From Aureisphaera galaxeae (GTDB taxonomy: Bacteria; Bacteroidota; Bacteroidia; Flavobacteriales; Flavobacteriaceae), in the NCBI RefSeq assembly GCF_028561275.1, contig NZ_JAQQTF010000018.1:248001-312000 (forward strand): a DNA stretch of 64,000 nt, written 5' to 3'. Shown here piece by piece: positions 35,289-43,153 of the stretch. The translations under genes and the position numbers were made by a program. A model generated the notes under the pieces. It was not told where the DNA came from. It did no database searches and saw only the letters and a list, made by a program, of their open reading frames with translations. The stretch's first letter is position 1. Every line of letters starts with the position of its first letter.

Positions 35289-36404
35289 TTATGCGACGCT
35301 TTTTTTCTTAATGTAAGAAGAAGGAGGTTCCCCTTTTTGGGCTTTGAAGACTTTATTGAAATTGGATTTGGAATTAAAACCTACTTCCATGGCTAAAGCC
35401 AGTAGGGTTTTCTTGAGGTGTTCGCCGTTGGCTACTTTTTCCAAAAACCGTTCAATGCGCATTTTGTTGATGTAATCACTAAAACTACTGTGATAGACAT
35501 TATTGAGGAACCACGAAAGATTATTGGGGGTGGTATGGAGTTTTTCCGAAAGAGTTTTTAGGGTAATCGCAGGATCCAAAAACACAGATTCTTCGTGCAT
35601 AAAATACTGGAGTCGTTTCTTGAGCTGTTGAATTTCCTCCGGTTTTAAACGGGCCCTGACCTCTTTGGGTTTTGGTAAGGGAATCCTGAAAATTTCTGGC
35701 TGACGTAAGCTGTAGTATCCCACGGCATAGATGAATACGGGTATGGAAATCCATAGGGATAAGTAACTTAGATAAGGAATGTCATAAAAGAAAAAGTTAC
35801 TGTTCAAAAAACTGAAAACCCAGAACAATAGGCACAATCCCAAACTCCCCAGAAATACCTTTAGAAACTTAGATACTTGTTGGGGATTGGAAAACTCATC
35901 GGTTTTTAGTCGATTGAATTTTTTGAAAACACCAGCGGAAATGATCCAATAATAGGCAAAGGAAAGTAATCCTAACAACTCAAAACCGAAATAGAAATAA
36001 TTGATCCTTCCCGTCTGGTGCCATTCTTGCAACGTTTCCCTTGAAAGACTGAAATACCAGAAAAAGTAAATAACATGTATAATGGTGGGAATGTAATGTG
36101 GCCATGAAACCGTGAATGCAGGATTTTCCTGAAATGTCAACCGCCGTACATACATATAGATGAGTGGGCCAATTAGGAAAATGACCGAGTCCACAAAAAG
36201 TGCCACATACCATATCCATTCCACTTTAAAACGGAATAAGGATAGCTTTCCTAAGAGCATTAGGACAGAGATGCTCAATATCCAAACCAAAACAGCATTC
36301 GCTTGCTTATTCCGTTCTTTCAGCAATCGGAGGGATAGTGCCAAAAATATCCCTTGGGAGAGTCCCGCAATTAAAACAACATCCAAAAAAGTAAACTCGT
36401 ACAC
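35289..36404 (-). CDS. 7TM-AraC family transcriptional regulator, copy 1
   Basis: A 371-residue membrane-bound transcription factor. About seven membrane helices in residues ~1-230 (VVLIAGLSQGIFLALSLRLL, FSYYWIISAGVF region) are followed by a cytoplasmic AraC/HTH_18 domain at ~270-371 with EKLHTTPNNLSWFLNNVYHS and GFNSKSNFNKVFKAQKGEPP. Such regulators sense an extracellular or membrane signal. The gene lies upstream of T9SS protein copy 1 on the same strand (77 bases), and both may be cotranscribed. It is paralogous to 37701-38816, with identical length. Two short palindromes lie upstream. Confidence 0.85.
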   Translation of the reverse strand: MYEFTFLDVVLIAGLSQGIFLALSLRLLKERNKQANAVLVWILSISVLMLLGKLSLFRFKVEWIWYVALFVDSVIFLIGPLIYMYVRRLTFQENPAFTVSWPHYIPTIIHVIYFFWYFSLSRETLQEWHQTGRINYFYFGFELLGLLSFAYYWIISAGVFKKFNRLKTDEFSNPQQVSKFLKVFLGSLGLCLLFWVFSFLNSNFFFYDIPYLSYLSLWISIPVFIYAVGYYSLRQPEIFRIPLPKPKEVRARLKPEEIQQLKKRLQYFMHEESVFLDPAITLKTLSEKLHTTPNNLSWFLNNVYHSSFSDYINKMRIERFLEKVANGEHLKKTLLALAMEVGFNSKSNFNKVFKAQKGEPPSSYIKKKSVA

Positions 36405-36435
36405 ACGCTATGGATTAATACCGCAAAAGTAGTAT

Positions 36436-36474
36436 TTACCTTTGGAGGTAAGGTGTAATTGTATACAAGTATAC
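36436..36474. promoter_or_regulatory. Two palindromes upstream of AraC regulator copy 1
   Basis: TTACCTTTGGAGGTAA (36436-36451) is a perfect 6-4-6 inverted repeat. GTATACAAGTATAC (36461-36474) is a perfect palindrome built of two GTATAC units. Both lie 32-70 bases before the start of the regulator (minus strand). They could be operators for its autoregulation or parts of the promoter. No long T-run follows, so they do not read as a terminator. Confidence 0.45.
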
Positions 36475-36493
36475 TTTTTAAGGACGTCGATTT

Positions 36494-37618
36494 TTACTTT
36501 TTGATCATTCTTTGGGTCACAGTGCTTGCCCCATCAGAAATCTTTACCAAATACACGCCCGCTTGCAAATTGGAAATATTCAATTCTTCAGAAATCCGGT
36601 TTCCAAAAGAACTAATCGACATTTCAGACAGCAACTGGCCAGAAATCGTATACATTGATACTGTATAGGTTCCTTCATTCAGATCGCCTTCCAATACCAA
36701 ACGATCTTGGGCTGGATTGGGAGACAATCTCAATATGCTGTTCTGCAATTGGGATTCTTCCGTGCTTAATATTCCTGAAATAATCCGAAGGTTTTTCGGC
36801 CCGAAATCCGTGACATACATGGTATCCCCAGCATCATTAAATGCGATTCCGTTGGGCAAAGAAAATGTGGCTTCAGAAATATCACCGTCCATACTCCCTT
36901 GAGTACTTCCCGTAAATACGGTGTATACATCAACAAGATCGGGATCTACACAATAGATTTTGTGACTTCCTAAAACCGTACCCCATATTTTCCCTTGGGC
37001 ATAGGTAATAAAGCCAAGATTGGGGAAAGCCCCTGCTTCTGAAGGTAGTTGTGCGATATACTCCAAATCCCCATTACCCAAAACCCTGAAAATCTTTCGA
37101 TCCGTGTAATTCCCAACGTACAGGGTGCCGTTTCCATCCATGGCCAATCCCACAGGTCCATTAAGGTCTGCATCACTGGAGAAAGTGGTAATGGTGCCAT
37201 CGGTTTCCAAAATATTGATAGTATTACCAATGAATCTTGTAAAATACATGGTTTCTTCATCCAGGAACTTAATGATTCCCGAAGGATGCCCACTAATGGG
37301 GTAGGAATCGATTTCAGTACCGCTACTATCGAATCTGTAAATCGTATTGCCTTGACCATCGCATACGTACAATTCGTCGTTGGAATTAAACTCTAGTCCG
37401 TTTGGGGTATTGAGACCTGTTACAAAAGATTCTACATCGCCCGCGGGGGTAAACTTAAAAACGGTATCTCCCGTATATTGGGAGCAATAAATGTTCCCGT
37501 TGCTATCCAAGACAATAGCATCATCGGGCGTCCCCTGTGAAAAAGTGGTTACGGTCTGTGCATGGGCCCATAGGGAAGCCAACGCACACATACAAAAAGT
37601 GATAATTTTTAATTTCAT
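36494..37618 (-). CDS. T9SS-secreted NHL/SMP-30-type beta-propeller protein, copy 2
   Basis: A 374-residue paralogue of 34087-35211. It has a signal peptide (MKLKIITFCMCALASLWAHA), propeller blades (AIVLDSNGNIYCSQYTGDTV, NTPNGLEFNSNDELYVCDGQ, 'FSLPNGIAFNDAGDTMYVTD') and a type A C-terminal sorting domain (LRLSPNPAQDRLVLEGDL to STVTQRMIKK). Blades and order correspond one to one with copy 1, but the residues have diverged widely, so the duplication is not recent. The AraC regulator copy 2 lies directly upstream on the same strand (82 bases). Confidence 0.85.
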   Translation of the reverse strand: MKLKIITFCMCALASLWAHAQTVTTFSQGTPDDAIVLDSNGNIYCSQYTGDTVFKFTPAGDVESFVTGLNTPNGLEFNSNDELYVCDGQGNTIYRFDSSGTEIDSYPISGHPSGIIKFLDEETMYFTRFIGNTINILETDGTITTFSSDADLNGPVGLAMDGNGTLYVGNYTDRKIFRVLGNGDLEYIAQLPSEAGAFPNLGFITYAQGKIWGTVLGSHKIYCVDPDLVDVYTVFTGSTQGSMDGDISEATFSLPNGIAFNDAGDTMYVTDFGPKNLRIISGILSTEESQLQNSILRLSPNPAQDRLVLEGDLNEGTYTVSMYTISGQLLSEMSISSFGNRISEELNISNLQAGVYLVKISDGASTVTQRMIKK

Positions 37619-37700
37619 AATCCTGAAAGTTTAATGTTTCTACAAACCTACTTTCAGGAAGGGTGCGAATCGACCGTGTGGATACAGACAAACGTAAAGA

Positions 37701-38816
37701 TTAAGCCGCCCGATGTTTTTTTATGTAGTTGCTAGGGGTATCGTTCATGGTAAGCTTAAATGCTTTGTTGAACGTGGACTTGGATTTAAATCCTACATCG
37801 AACGATAAGGCCAAAATAGTATGCTGAAGATGTTCTTGGTTTTCTACCTTTTTAATGAACTCATTTATTCTGTGGGTATTGATAAAATCATAGAAAGTGG
37901 TTTGATAGACGTTGTTGAGCAACCAAGAAAGATTGTTACTCGAGGTTTGCAATCTTTTGGAAACTTCGGTCAAGGTAAGCTCGCTTTCCAAATAGATCTT
38001 CTCGTCCTTCATTAATTGATCAAGCCTCTTCTGAAGTAAGGACGACTCCGTTTCTGTTAGTCTCTTTTTCTGAACCTTGGTCTCCTTTTCTTGAATTACG
38101 CGAAACAGATCGGGTTGTTTTAAACTGTAATATCCAATCACGAAGATGAAGGCTGGAATCACAGCCCAGACCAAATCGTAGCTGAAAAAATTGAAAAAAC
38201 GATCGAACAGCGAATTGTTCACAAAACCAAGGGCCCATATCACGATGATAAGTAGAATGGCCGATAAGAAATAGGTAAGGTAACTCACCGGATTCTGGTC
38301 GAAGGAAAAGGATTCTTTGGATGCTTTTTTAAACTTTCTGAGCATTCCGAAGGACTTTATTAAATAGATTAGATTGGATCCTATGGCCGAAACGAAAATT
38401 AAATTAAAGAGCGTTTTAAAGGTCCCTTTCAAATAGGCTTCATAATAGGTATCTGGATTATATACTATAAAAAGGGTTAAGGTCAATACCAAAAAAGAGG
38501 CTCCCGGTAAAAAATGCCAGAGTGGAAATCGTTTGTTCTCCTTATTCTGAAATAACAATCGCGAGGTATACAGAAAAAGAAGTGGGCCAAATAGATACAG
38601 GGGAATATCGAATATCCAAGAATAAAAGAATGTGGCTTTGGTAAGGAAACGTACCATCAATACCCTTCCAATAAGCATGTGGGTAGCGATCCCGATAAGT
38701 AATGCCAGAATGGAATTGGCTCTTTTATTAGCCTGCGGAATCCGTAAAATGGTAAGCATAAGGAAGATTCCTTGGCTAATTCCGATGAGTATAATGACGT
38801 CGATCAGCTCAAACAT
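37701..38816 (-). CDS. 7TM-AraC family transcriptional regulator, copy 2
   Basis: A 371-residue paralogue of 35289-36404. The ATG at 38816 was chosen because it gives MFELIDVIILIGISQGIF, matching the start of copy 1 (MYEFTFLDVVLIAGLSQGIF) and the same length. Seven membrane helices (residues ~1-230) precede the HTH_18 domain (SKRLQTSSNNLSWLLNNVYQ, GFKSKSTFNKAFKLTMNDTP). The unit regulator plus T9SS propeller is therefore present twice in tandem. Each regulator may control its own downstream propeller gene, but that is inference. Confidence 0.85.
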   Translation of the reverse strand: MFELIDVIILIGISQGIFLMLTILRIPQANKRANSILALLIGIATHMLIGRVLMVRFLTKATFFYSWIFDIPLYLFGPLLFLYTSRLLFQNKENKRFPLWHFLPGASFLVLTLTLFIVYNPDTYYEAYLKGTFKTLFNLIFVSAIGSNLIYLIKSFGMLRKFKKASKESFSFDQNPVSYLTYFLSAILLIIVIWALGFVNNSLFDRFFNFFSYDLVWAVIPAFIFVIGYYSLKQPDLFRVIQEKETKVQKKRLTETESSLLQKRLDQLMKDEKIYLESELTLTEVSKRLQTSSNNLSWLLNNVYQTTFYDFINTHRINEFIKKVENQEHLQHTILALSFDVGFKSKSTFNKAFKLTMNDTPSNYIKKHRAA

Positions 38817-38924
38817 TCGTGGCAGGATTGTTTCCTGTAAAAGTACCAGTTTTAACGAAATTGAACGTACGTCTGGGTACAAACACACGCTATAAACATA
38901 AATGAAGGGGACTTTAACATACCT

Positions 38925-39284
38925 TTAAAAATGATAGAAGGCGTTGGGATAGTGCTCCACTTTTTCTGTGGTTTTATTTTTTAGCACGGCGATAATATCG
39001 AACCGAACTTCCTTATCCAAATGCTGAGAGACCATATACTCATTGGCAGCCTTCACCAGTAATTTTATTTTCGAAGCGGTTACGAATTCTTGTGGATTTC
39101 CGAAGGCAGCGCTATTTCTTGTTTTCACCTCAACGATGACAATTTCATCTCCCTTTGCTGCAATGATATCTATTTCGGCTTTGTCGTAGCGGAAATTACG
39201 TTCCAAAATGGCGTAATCCTGCTTCAGTAAATATTGCACCGCAAGTTCCTCCCCCAATTTCCCCAATTCATTATGATATGCCAT
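38925..39284 (-). CDS. YraN family (UPF0102) nuclease-like protein
   Basis: A 119-residue protein with the restriction-endonuclease-like core of YraN: LGKLGEELAVQYLLKQ, then RYDKAEIDIIAAKGDEIVIV and EVKTRN. Asp and the EVK pair are the PD-(D/E)XK metal residues. The family is linked to DNA repair or recombination through gene neighbours, with no clear activity. Ends 108 bases from the AraC regulator; the LD-carboxypeptidase gene lies 11 bases upstream and probably precedes it in the same mRNA. Confidence 0.9.
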   Translation of the reverse strand: MAYHNELGKLGEELAVQYLLKQDYAILERNFRYDKAEIDIIAAKGDEIVIVEVKTRNSAAFGNPQEFVTASKIKLLVKAANEYMVSQHLDKEVRFDIIAVLKNKTTEKVEHYPNAFYHF

Positions 39285-39295
39285 GCTTCTTCGTA

Positions 39296-40192
39296 TTAAA
39301 ATTGAAGGGATACTCCAGAATCTTCTACCTGCAAACGAACCGTTCGCCCTAAAACCAAGGGTTGGTTATCTTGAATATGACCTGCAGGAAATCCGAAACA
39401 GATGGGATAATCGTATTCGTTAACGGCTTCCCAGATGATCTCTTCGGCCGTTTTCCCAAAAGGAATGGTATTGTCTTTCATATCGTTCATTCCCCCCACA
39501 ATCAAGGCTTTTATATGCTTCAGTTTTCCGTTTCGTTTTAGGTTTTGAATCATTCGGTCGATATGATAGAGCATCTCGTCCAAATCTTCAATGAACAGGA
39601 TTTTTCCATCCGTTTCAATATCCGAAGGACTCCCCAATAATGCATACAGGAGTGATAGATTACCTCCTACCAACTTACCATCTGCCATACCCTTCCGATG
39701 AAAATCGGATTTCATTTCATATTGAATCCTATGGCTTTGGCCAAACAGCACATTACGAATTCCACTACGGGTAGCCTCGGTTTTAGCATCTATTTCTATG
39801 GCCATATTGGCATGTAGGGTCTCTATTCCCAAATTGTGAACATGACTATGAAGTACGGTCACATCACTATACCCAATGATCCATTTTGGATGCTGTTCGA
39901 AGTTGGAGAAATCCAAAGCATCGATGATACGAACCGTTCCGTAACCCCCACGAGCGCACCAAATGGCATGAATGGAAGGATCGTCCATCATTTCTTGAAA
40001 ATCCCTTGCTCGCAACGCATCATTGCCCGCATATTGATGATCTTCGGCATCTATGGTATTGCCCAATCTATAGTGTAATCCCCAATCGGTAAGGAGTTGT
40101 AATAATGGCGCCAGTTCTAGTTTGGAAATCTTTCGGGCTGTGGATACGATTCCAACGGTGTTACCCTTAGCCAATAATGGTGGTGTAATCAT
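39296..40192 (-). CDS. LD-carboxypeptidase (S66 family)
   Basis: A 298-residue cytosolic serine peptidase that removes the terminal D-Ala from the tetrapeptide in peptidoglycan recycling. The family motifs are WCARGGYGTVRIIDAL, the nucleophile in IIGYSDVTVLHSH, the Glu region ILFIEDLDEMLYHIDRMI, and the His in FGFPAGHIQDNQPLVLG. The Ser-Glu-His triad is therefore present. Length normal. It precedes yraN with 11 bases between them. Confidence 0.85.
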   Translation of the reverse strand: MITPPLLAKGNTVGIVSTARKISKLELAPLLQLLTDWGLHYRLGNTIDAEDHQYAGNDALRARDFQEMMDDPSIHAIWCARGGYGTVRIIDALDFSNFEQHPKWIIGYSDVTVLHSHVHNLGIETLHANMAIEIDAKTEATRSGIRNVLFGQSHRIQYEMKSDFHRKGMADGKLVGGNLSLLYALLGSPSDIETDGKILFIEDLDEMLYHIDRMIQNLKRNGKLKHIKALIVGGMNDMKDNTIPFGKTAEEIIWEAVNEYDYPICFGFPAGHIQDNQPLVLGRTVRLQVEDSGVSLQF

Positions 40193-40251
40193 GCTTCAAA
40201 ATAATCTTCGAACTAAGATAAAGGTACTTTTTTTGTTGGATAAAAAATAGC

Positions 40252-40283
40252 GAAAAGCAAAGTCTAATGACTTTGCTTTTCGT
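40252..40283 (-). terminator. Strong terminator at the end of the lysis-like operon
   Basis: A perfect 14-bp stem (40252-40265 with 40270-40283) and a 4-base loop (TAAT). On the minus strand it is followed by TATTTTTTAT, so it ends transcription from the gene at 40306-40629. It separates the accessory region from the LD-carboxypeptidase. Confidence 0.9.
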
Positions 40284-40305
40284 CTTTTCCCAAGCTATAT
40301 AGACC

Positions 40306-40629
40306 TTACTCTCTAGGATTCCTATTAAAGCTTTTCGGTATTGCGGTAGCTAAAGACCGAATAAGTAACGGGGCAGTGATGCCTACATGTACAGCGAGTA
40401 AGCGATCGTTGACCCCAAAATTGGTTTTACCATTAAAATAGATATAACCTACCACAGTAGCCAAGAAGAAATAGATGAAGAGCGAAATATAAAAAGAGGA
40501 ATCCTTAAGGTCTATCTTCTTTGCTTTGGGTTGTTGCATACGCTCCAACAATGTTAGCAAGGGATACGCCAACCCGCCAACGGCGGATAGGACAACTCCC
40601 TCCGAAAATATGGTCGTTAAAAATTCCAT
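40306..40629 (-). CDS. Small multi-helix membrane protein (holin-like)
   Basis: A 107-residue protein with two or three hydrophobic segments: residues ~8-28 (SEGVVLSAVGGLAYPLLTLL), 47-66 (YISLFIYFFLATVVGYIYFN) and a weaker one at ~75-92 (LAVHVGITAPLLIRSLATAI). A basic loop (QQPKAKKIDLK) lies between the first two. The ATG at 40629 is the first after the upstream stop. Size and topology fit a phage holin, but also many small membrane proteins. It is the last gene of an operon with an amidase without signal peptide, a lipoprotein and two small soluble proteins. Function is a hypothesis from context. Confidence 0.5.
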   Translation of the reverse strand: MEFLTTIFSEGVVLSAVGGLAYPLLTLLERMQQPKAKKIDLKDSSFYISLFIYFFLATVVGYIYFNGKTNFGVNDRLLAVHVGITAPLLIRSLATAIPKSFNRNPRE

Positions 40630-40630
40630 T

Positions 40631-40918
40631 TTAATCAATTCTGTTTTTAAAAATATCCATAAGCCTCCCAATAAAAGGAGTGCGTTCCTTGTATAATTGT
40701 CTCGTGGTCAGCTGTCCCTGACCGTTGATCAACACCTTGTTCGATTGGACAGCAATTTGCTCTACCTCCTGGACAGATACTTCGAGGCATTCGGCAATAC
40801 GATCTGCCGTGATCCAATAATTGTTTCCTTCCAAACAGTTTGCAATACTATCTGCAATGTCCTGTTCCTTGATGGATTTTACGATGGTCTTTGGCTTTTT
40901 AACGGTCGCATTTTCCAT
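40631..40918 (-). CDS. Small winged-helix-like protein
   Basis: A 95-residue soluble protein. After a basic start, 'KEQDIADSIANCLEGNNYWITADRIAECL' and EVSVQEVEQIAVQSNKVLIN have the spacing of a helix-turn-helix with a wing-like end. The tail (YKERTPFIGRLMDIFKNRID) is amphipathic. I do not recognise a named family. It may regulate the operon or serve in a complex. It lies 13 bases downstream of the 109-residue protein gene and 1 base before the start of the membrane protein gene. Confidence 0.5.
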   Translation of the reverse strand: MENATVKKPKTIVKSIKEQDIADSIANCLEGNNYWITADRIAECLEVSVQEVEQIAVQSNKVLINGQGQLTTRQLYKERTPFIGRLMDIFKNRID

Positions 40919-40931
40919 AATAACCAAAGAA

Positions 40932-41261
40932 TTAAGGAATTCTCGTCTCTATCGTATCGAAAATCGTCTGGATGACACTGTTCTTGAAATGGCCTAGGCT
41001 TATTTTCGACACTCCCGCCCTTTCCAAGGCTTTCAGCGCTATTAGATCCTTTTGGCTCTTTACCAGCCACTGAAAATCGTCCGAGGACAGACCTCCGTTG
41101 GCAAGCAGTAACGTCCATCGTTCCAGTTTTTCCTGAGAAGCGGCTAGAAAGGCTTCAATATCCTTTTTGGATTCCCGGCCAAACTCCCCATACTTTTCTC
41201 CGAAGAGCTGGCTAAGTCGCTCTTTCAGCTCGTTTAATATATCTTCAAATTCCATATCCAT
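40932..41261 (-). CDS. Small helical protein of unknown function
   Basis: A 109-residue acidic, wholly helical protein (EDILNELKERLSQLFGEKYG, KKDIEAFLAASQEKLERWTL, SDDFQWLVKSQKDLIALKAL). No signal peptide or motif I can name. A second in-frame ATG at 41255 would shorten it by two residues. It follows the lipoprotein gene by 4 bases. The Ser/Leu/Glu-rich helices suggest oligomerisation. Confidence 0.5.
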   Translation of the reverse strand: MDMEFEDILNELKERLSQLFGEKYGEFGRESKKDIEAFLAASQEKLERWTLLLANGGLSSDDFQWLVKSQKDLIALKALERAGVSKISLGHFKNSVIQTIFDTIETRIP

Positions 41262-41265
41262 TTTT

Positions 41266-41736
41266 TTAATTGTTTGCTATTAAATCCAACAGTTTCTCTT
41301 TGGCTTCTTTGTCCTTTTGCCCTTCGTACCGAATCAAAAGATCCATGGCTTCCATTACCTGGGCTTTTGCTTCGGTAACGAAAATGCCAGAAAGGGTTTC
41401 CTTTTCTTTCCATCGTTTAAAGAAGCCCGAAAGCAGGTTCTTTTCCTCGTCCGACAAGATTTGCCACATGGTATAGGTAATGCCATTATTGGGTTTGTTC
41501 TTTTCGTACGCTACGATCTTCTCAATCTCCAGTGAGAGGGATTCGATCTCCTCCAAATGATCGGAGTAAGGCAGGGTTGCCTTATCCATAAGTCTTGAAG
41601 CTTCGACCTTTATCTCTACCGATTTTTGATAGGAATATTGGTCGTAGGGTGCTGTTTGTAATGCTGTGCATGAGGAAAAAAACATCCCCGAACCTACAAT
41701 GAGAACAGCTATAACCACTTTTTTTATCTTTTTCAT
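41266..41736 (-). CDS. Lipoprotein of the lysis-like operon
   Basis: A 156-residue protein with a lipoprotein signal (VVIAVLIVGSGMFFSSC, Cys23) and a helical mature domain (KSVEIKVEASRLMDKATLPY, HLEEIESLSLEIEKIVAYEK, NLLSGFFKRWKEKETLSGIF). No catalytic motif. It follows the amidase gene after 20 bases and precedes the 109-residue protein by 4 bases. In lysis cassettes of phages, a small outer-membrane lipoprotein (spanin) plays the final role; whether this one does so is not shown. It may instead be a structural or regulatory lipoprotein. Confidence 0.6.
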   Translation of the reverse strand: MKKIKKVVIAVLIVGSGMFFSSCTALQTAPYDQYSYQKSVEIKVEASRLMDKATLPYSDHLEEIESLSLEIEKIVAYEKNKPNNGITYTMWQILSDEEKNLLSGFFKRWKEKETLSGIFVTEAKAQVMEAMDLLIRYEGQKDKEAKEKLLDLIANN

Positions 41737-41756
41737 TTGTGTCTAAATTTTGTTCT

Positions 41757-42353
41757 TTAATTAAATAATTCTTGTCTGGCCCTAACGATGGCCTTTACGT
41801 GATAATCTACAATCCTGCTGCGCCCTTCTCGGGTCATAAGGATATGGTCGAATTCTTCCCGATTGTCCATAAAAAAGTTCTCCGTAAGTACTGCCGGCAT
41901 TTTGGTTTTGGTGAGCACATAGAACCTTCGCTCTTTGTCCAAGTCACCATCGCTAAAGTCCGTTCTCAATTTCCTATTGGGAAACTCCTTTTTGTATTCC
42001 TCGCCAAAAATGGTGGCAATCTTATCGCTCTTGGTATTTCCGGGTGAGGTAAAAAACTCACATCCGTTGCCCCCTCCGGCATTGGAATGAACACTTAGGT
42101 AAAAGCTCTTACTAGCGGGATATTTATTGGCCCTTTTCACTCGGGTTTCGAGGCGAACATCCCAATATTCTGGGGCCAAGTTGACATAGGCGATATCGAG
42201 ACGGGTTAACTGCTCGATAATGCCGTTTACAATGGCGCGGTTAAATTCCCCTTCGTAAATGACATTTCCGTTACCCCAATCTTGTCGTTTGCCTGGGGTT
42301 TGGTAATCTCCGTTAATAAGGCCACCGTGGCCATTGTCTAGCAGTACGATCAT
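41757..42353 (-). CDS. N-acetylmuramoyl-L-alanine amidase, no signal peptide
   Basis: A 198-residue Zn amidase of the Amidase_3 (AmiA/CwlV) type that cleaves the bond between MurNAc and L-Ala in peptidoglycan. Metal and catalytic residues: His9 in DNGHGG, Glu34 or Glu36 in YEGEFNRAIV, His89 in FYLSVHSNAGGG, Glu158 in VLTENFFMD. There is no signal peptide or transmembrane segment, unlike housekeeping amidases, which are exported. This is the pattern of a phage endolysin, which needs a holin or other export. It is the first gene of the 42353-40306 operon. An AT-rich gap of 276 bases lies upstream. Confidence 0.85.
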   Translation of the reverse strand: MIVLLDNGHGGLINGDYQTPGKRQDWGNGNVIYEGEFNRAIVNGIIEQLTRLDIAYVNLAPEYWDVRLETRVKRANKYPASKSFYLSVHSNAGGGNGCEFFTSPGNTKSDKIATIFGEEYKKEFPNRKLRTDFSDGDLDKERRFYVLTKTKMPAVLTENFFMDNREEFDHILMTREGRSRIVDYHVKAIVRARQELFN

Positions 42354-42629
42354 AATTTTAAATATTTGATTATCAGTGTATTAAATTTTGAATAATTCCA
42401 TTACACGTCTGACATCCCTATGTTACCATAGGATGTTTTATCACACTTTTACGTGCAATTGCTGTAATAAATCAATATGCCATGTCTGTTATCTGTGATG
42501 GGAAGTAACATTCCCATCCTGGGGAGAGATAGTGATAACAGGACTACTATATCGTATATTTTAATTCCTCTTGAGCATCTTCATCTGCCTGAAAAACTTC
42601 ATAAGCATAAGCCCACTCAACTCACCCGA

Positions 42630-43133
42630 TCATTTCTTTCTTGTCCACTGGTCCAGTGTTTTTAAAATGTCTGGAATCCTATAGATCCCTTTCATATTCT
42701 GAACCCTTTGCACGGTAAGATCGAGCTCCATTCCGACGCAGGAAACGAACAAGGGATTCTTGCTCTTTCCCCTGACAATCGGAATGCTTACTTTCTCTGT
42801 ATTGTGAAACGACTTTTTCGCCACTCCAATTACCGGGATCTTCTTATTGAGCGATTCCCAAAGATGACCTCCAAGTCCGAGTTTTTCGTCATTGTCGACA
42901 AAAACATGTCCATCGACTAGAATACCCTCCAACGAATCCAAATCTACCCGATCCAGCAGTTTGAGGATACAGGGCAGTTCCCGTTTGTAAAACTGCCCTG
43001 GAATATATGCTGCCACCTGTAAAAAGGTTTCCTCGTATATCTCTAGAGGTTCGGTATCGTCCCAATTAAAGAGGACACCAACTGTTTTGGCTGTGCCGTC
43101 TTCCCTGTAATATACGTCTATGGCGAGTATCAT
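42630..43133 (-). CDS. Short endonuclease V-like protein
   Basis: A 167-residue protein, shorter than the usual ~220 residues of endonuclease V because the N-terminal ~35 residues are absent. Catalytic residues are kept: Asp6 in MILAIDVYY, Glu52 in YKRELPCI, Asp74 in ILVDGHVF and Lys106 in IGVAKKSFH. Endonuclease V cuts DNA (or RNA) next to deoxyinosine. Here it is the last gene of the operon with the large protein and toxin-like protein, 20 bases downstream of the Imm35 gene, so a role in that system or simple hitchhiking are both possible. Confidence 0.7.
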   Translation of the reverse strand: MILAIDVYYREDGTAKTVGVLFNWDDTEPLEIYEETFLQVAAYIPGQFYKRELPCILKLLDRVDLDSLEGILVDGHVFVDNDEKLGLGGHLWESLNKKIPVIGVAKKSFHNTEKVSIPIVRGKSKNPLFVSCVGMELDLTVQRVQNMKGIYRIPDILKTLDQWTRKK

Positions 43134-43153
43134 TTAATAAGGATACTTTGTAT

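Noticed and set aside
36461-36474. GTATACAAGTATAC as a terminator
   Set aside because: It is short, AT-rich and not followed by a T-run in the direction of the upstream gene.
42477-42665. Short plus-strand frame in the 276-base gap
   Set aside because: It runs into the end of the endonuclease V gene on the other strand and shows no coding pattern.
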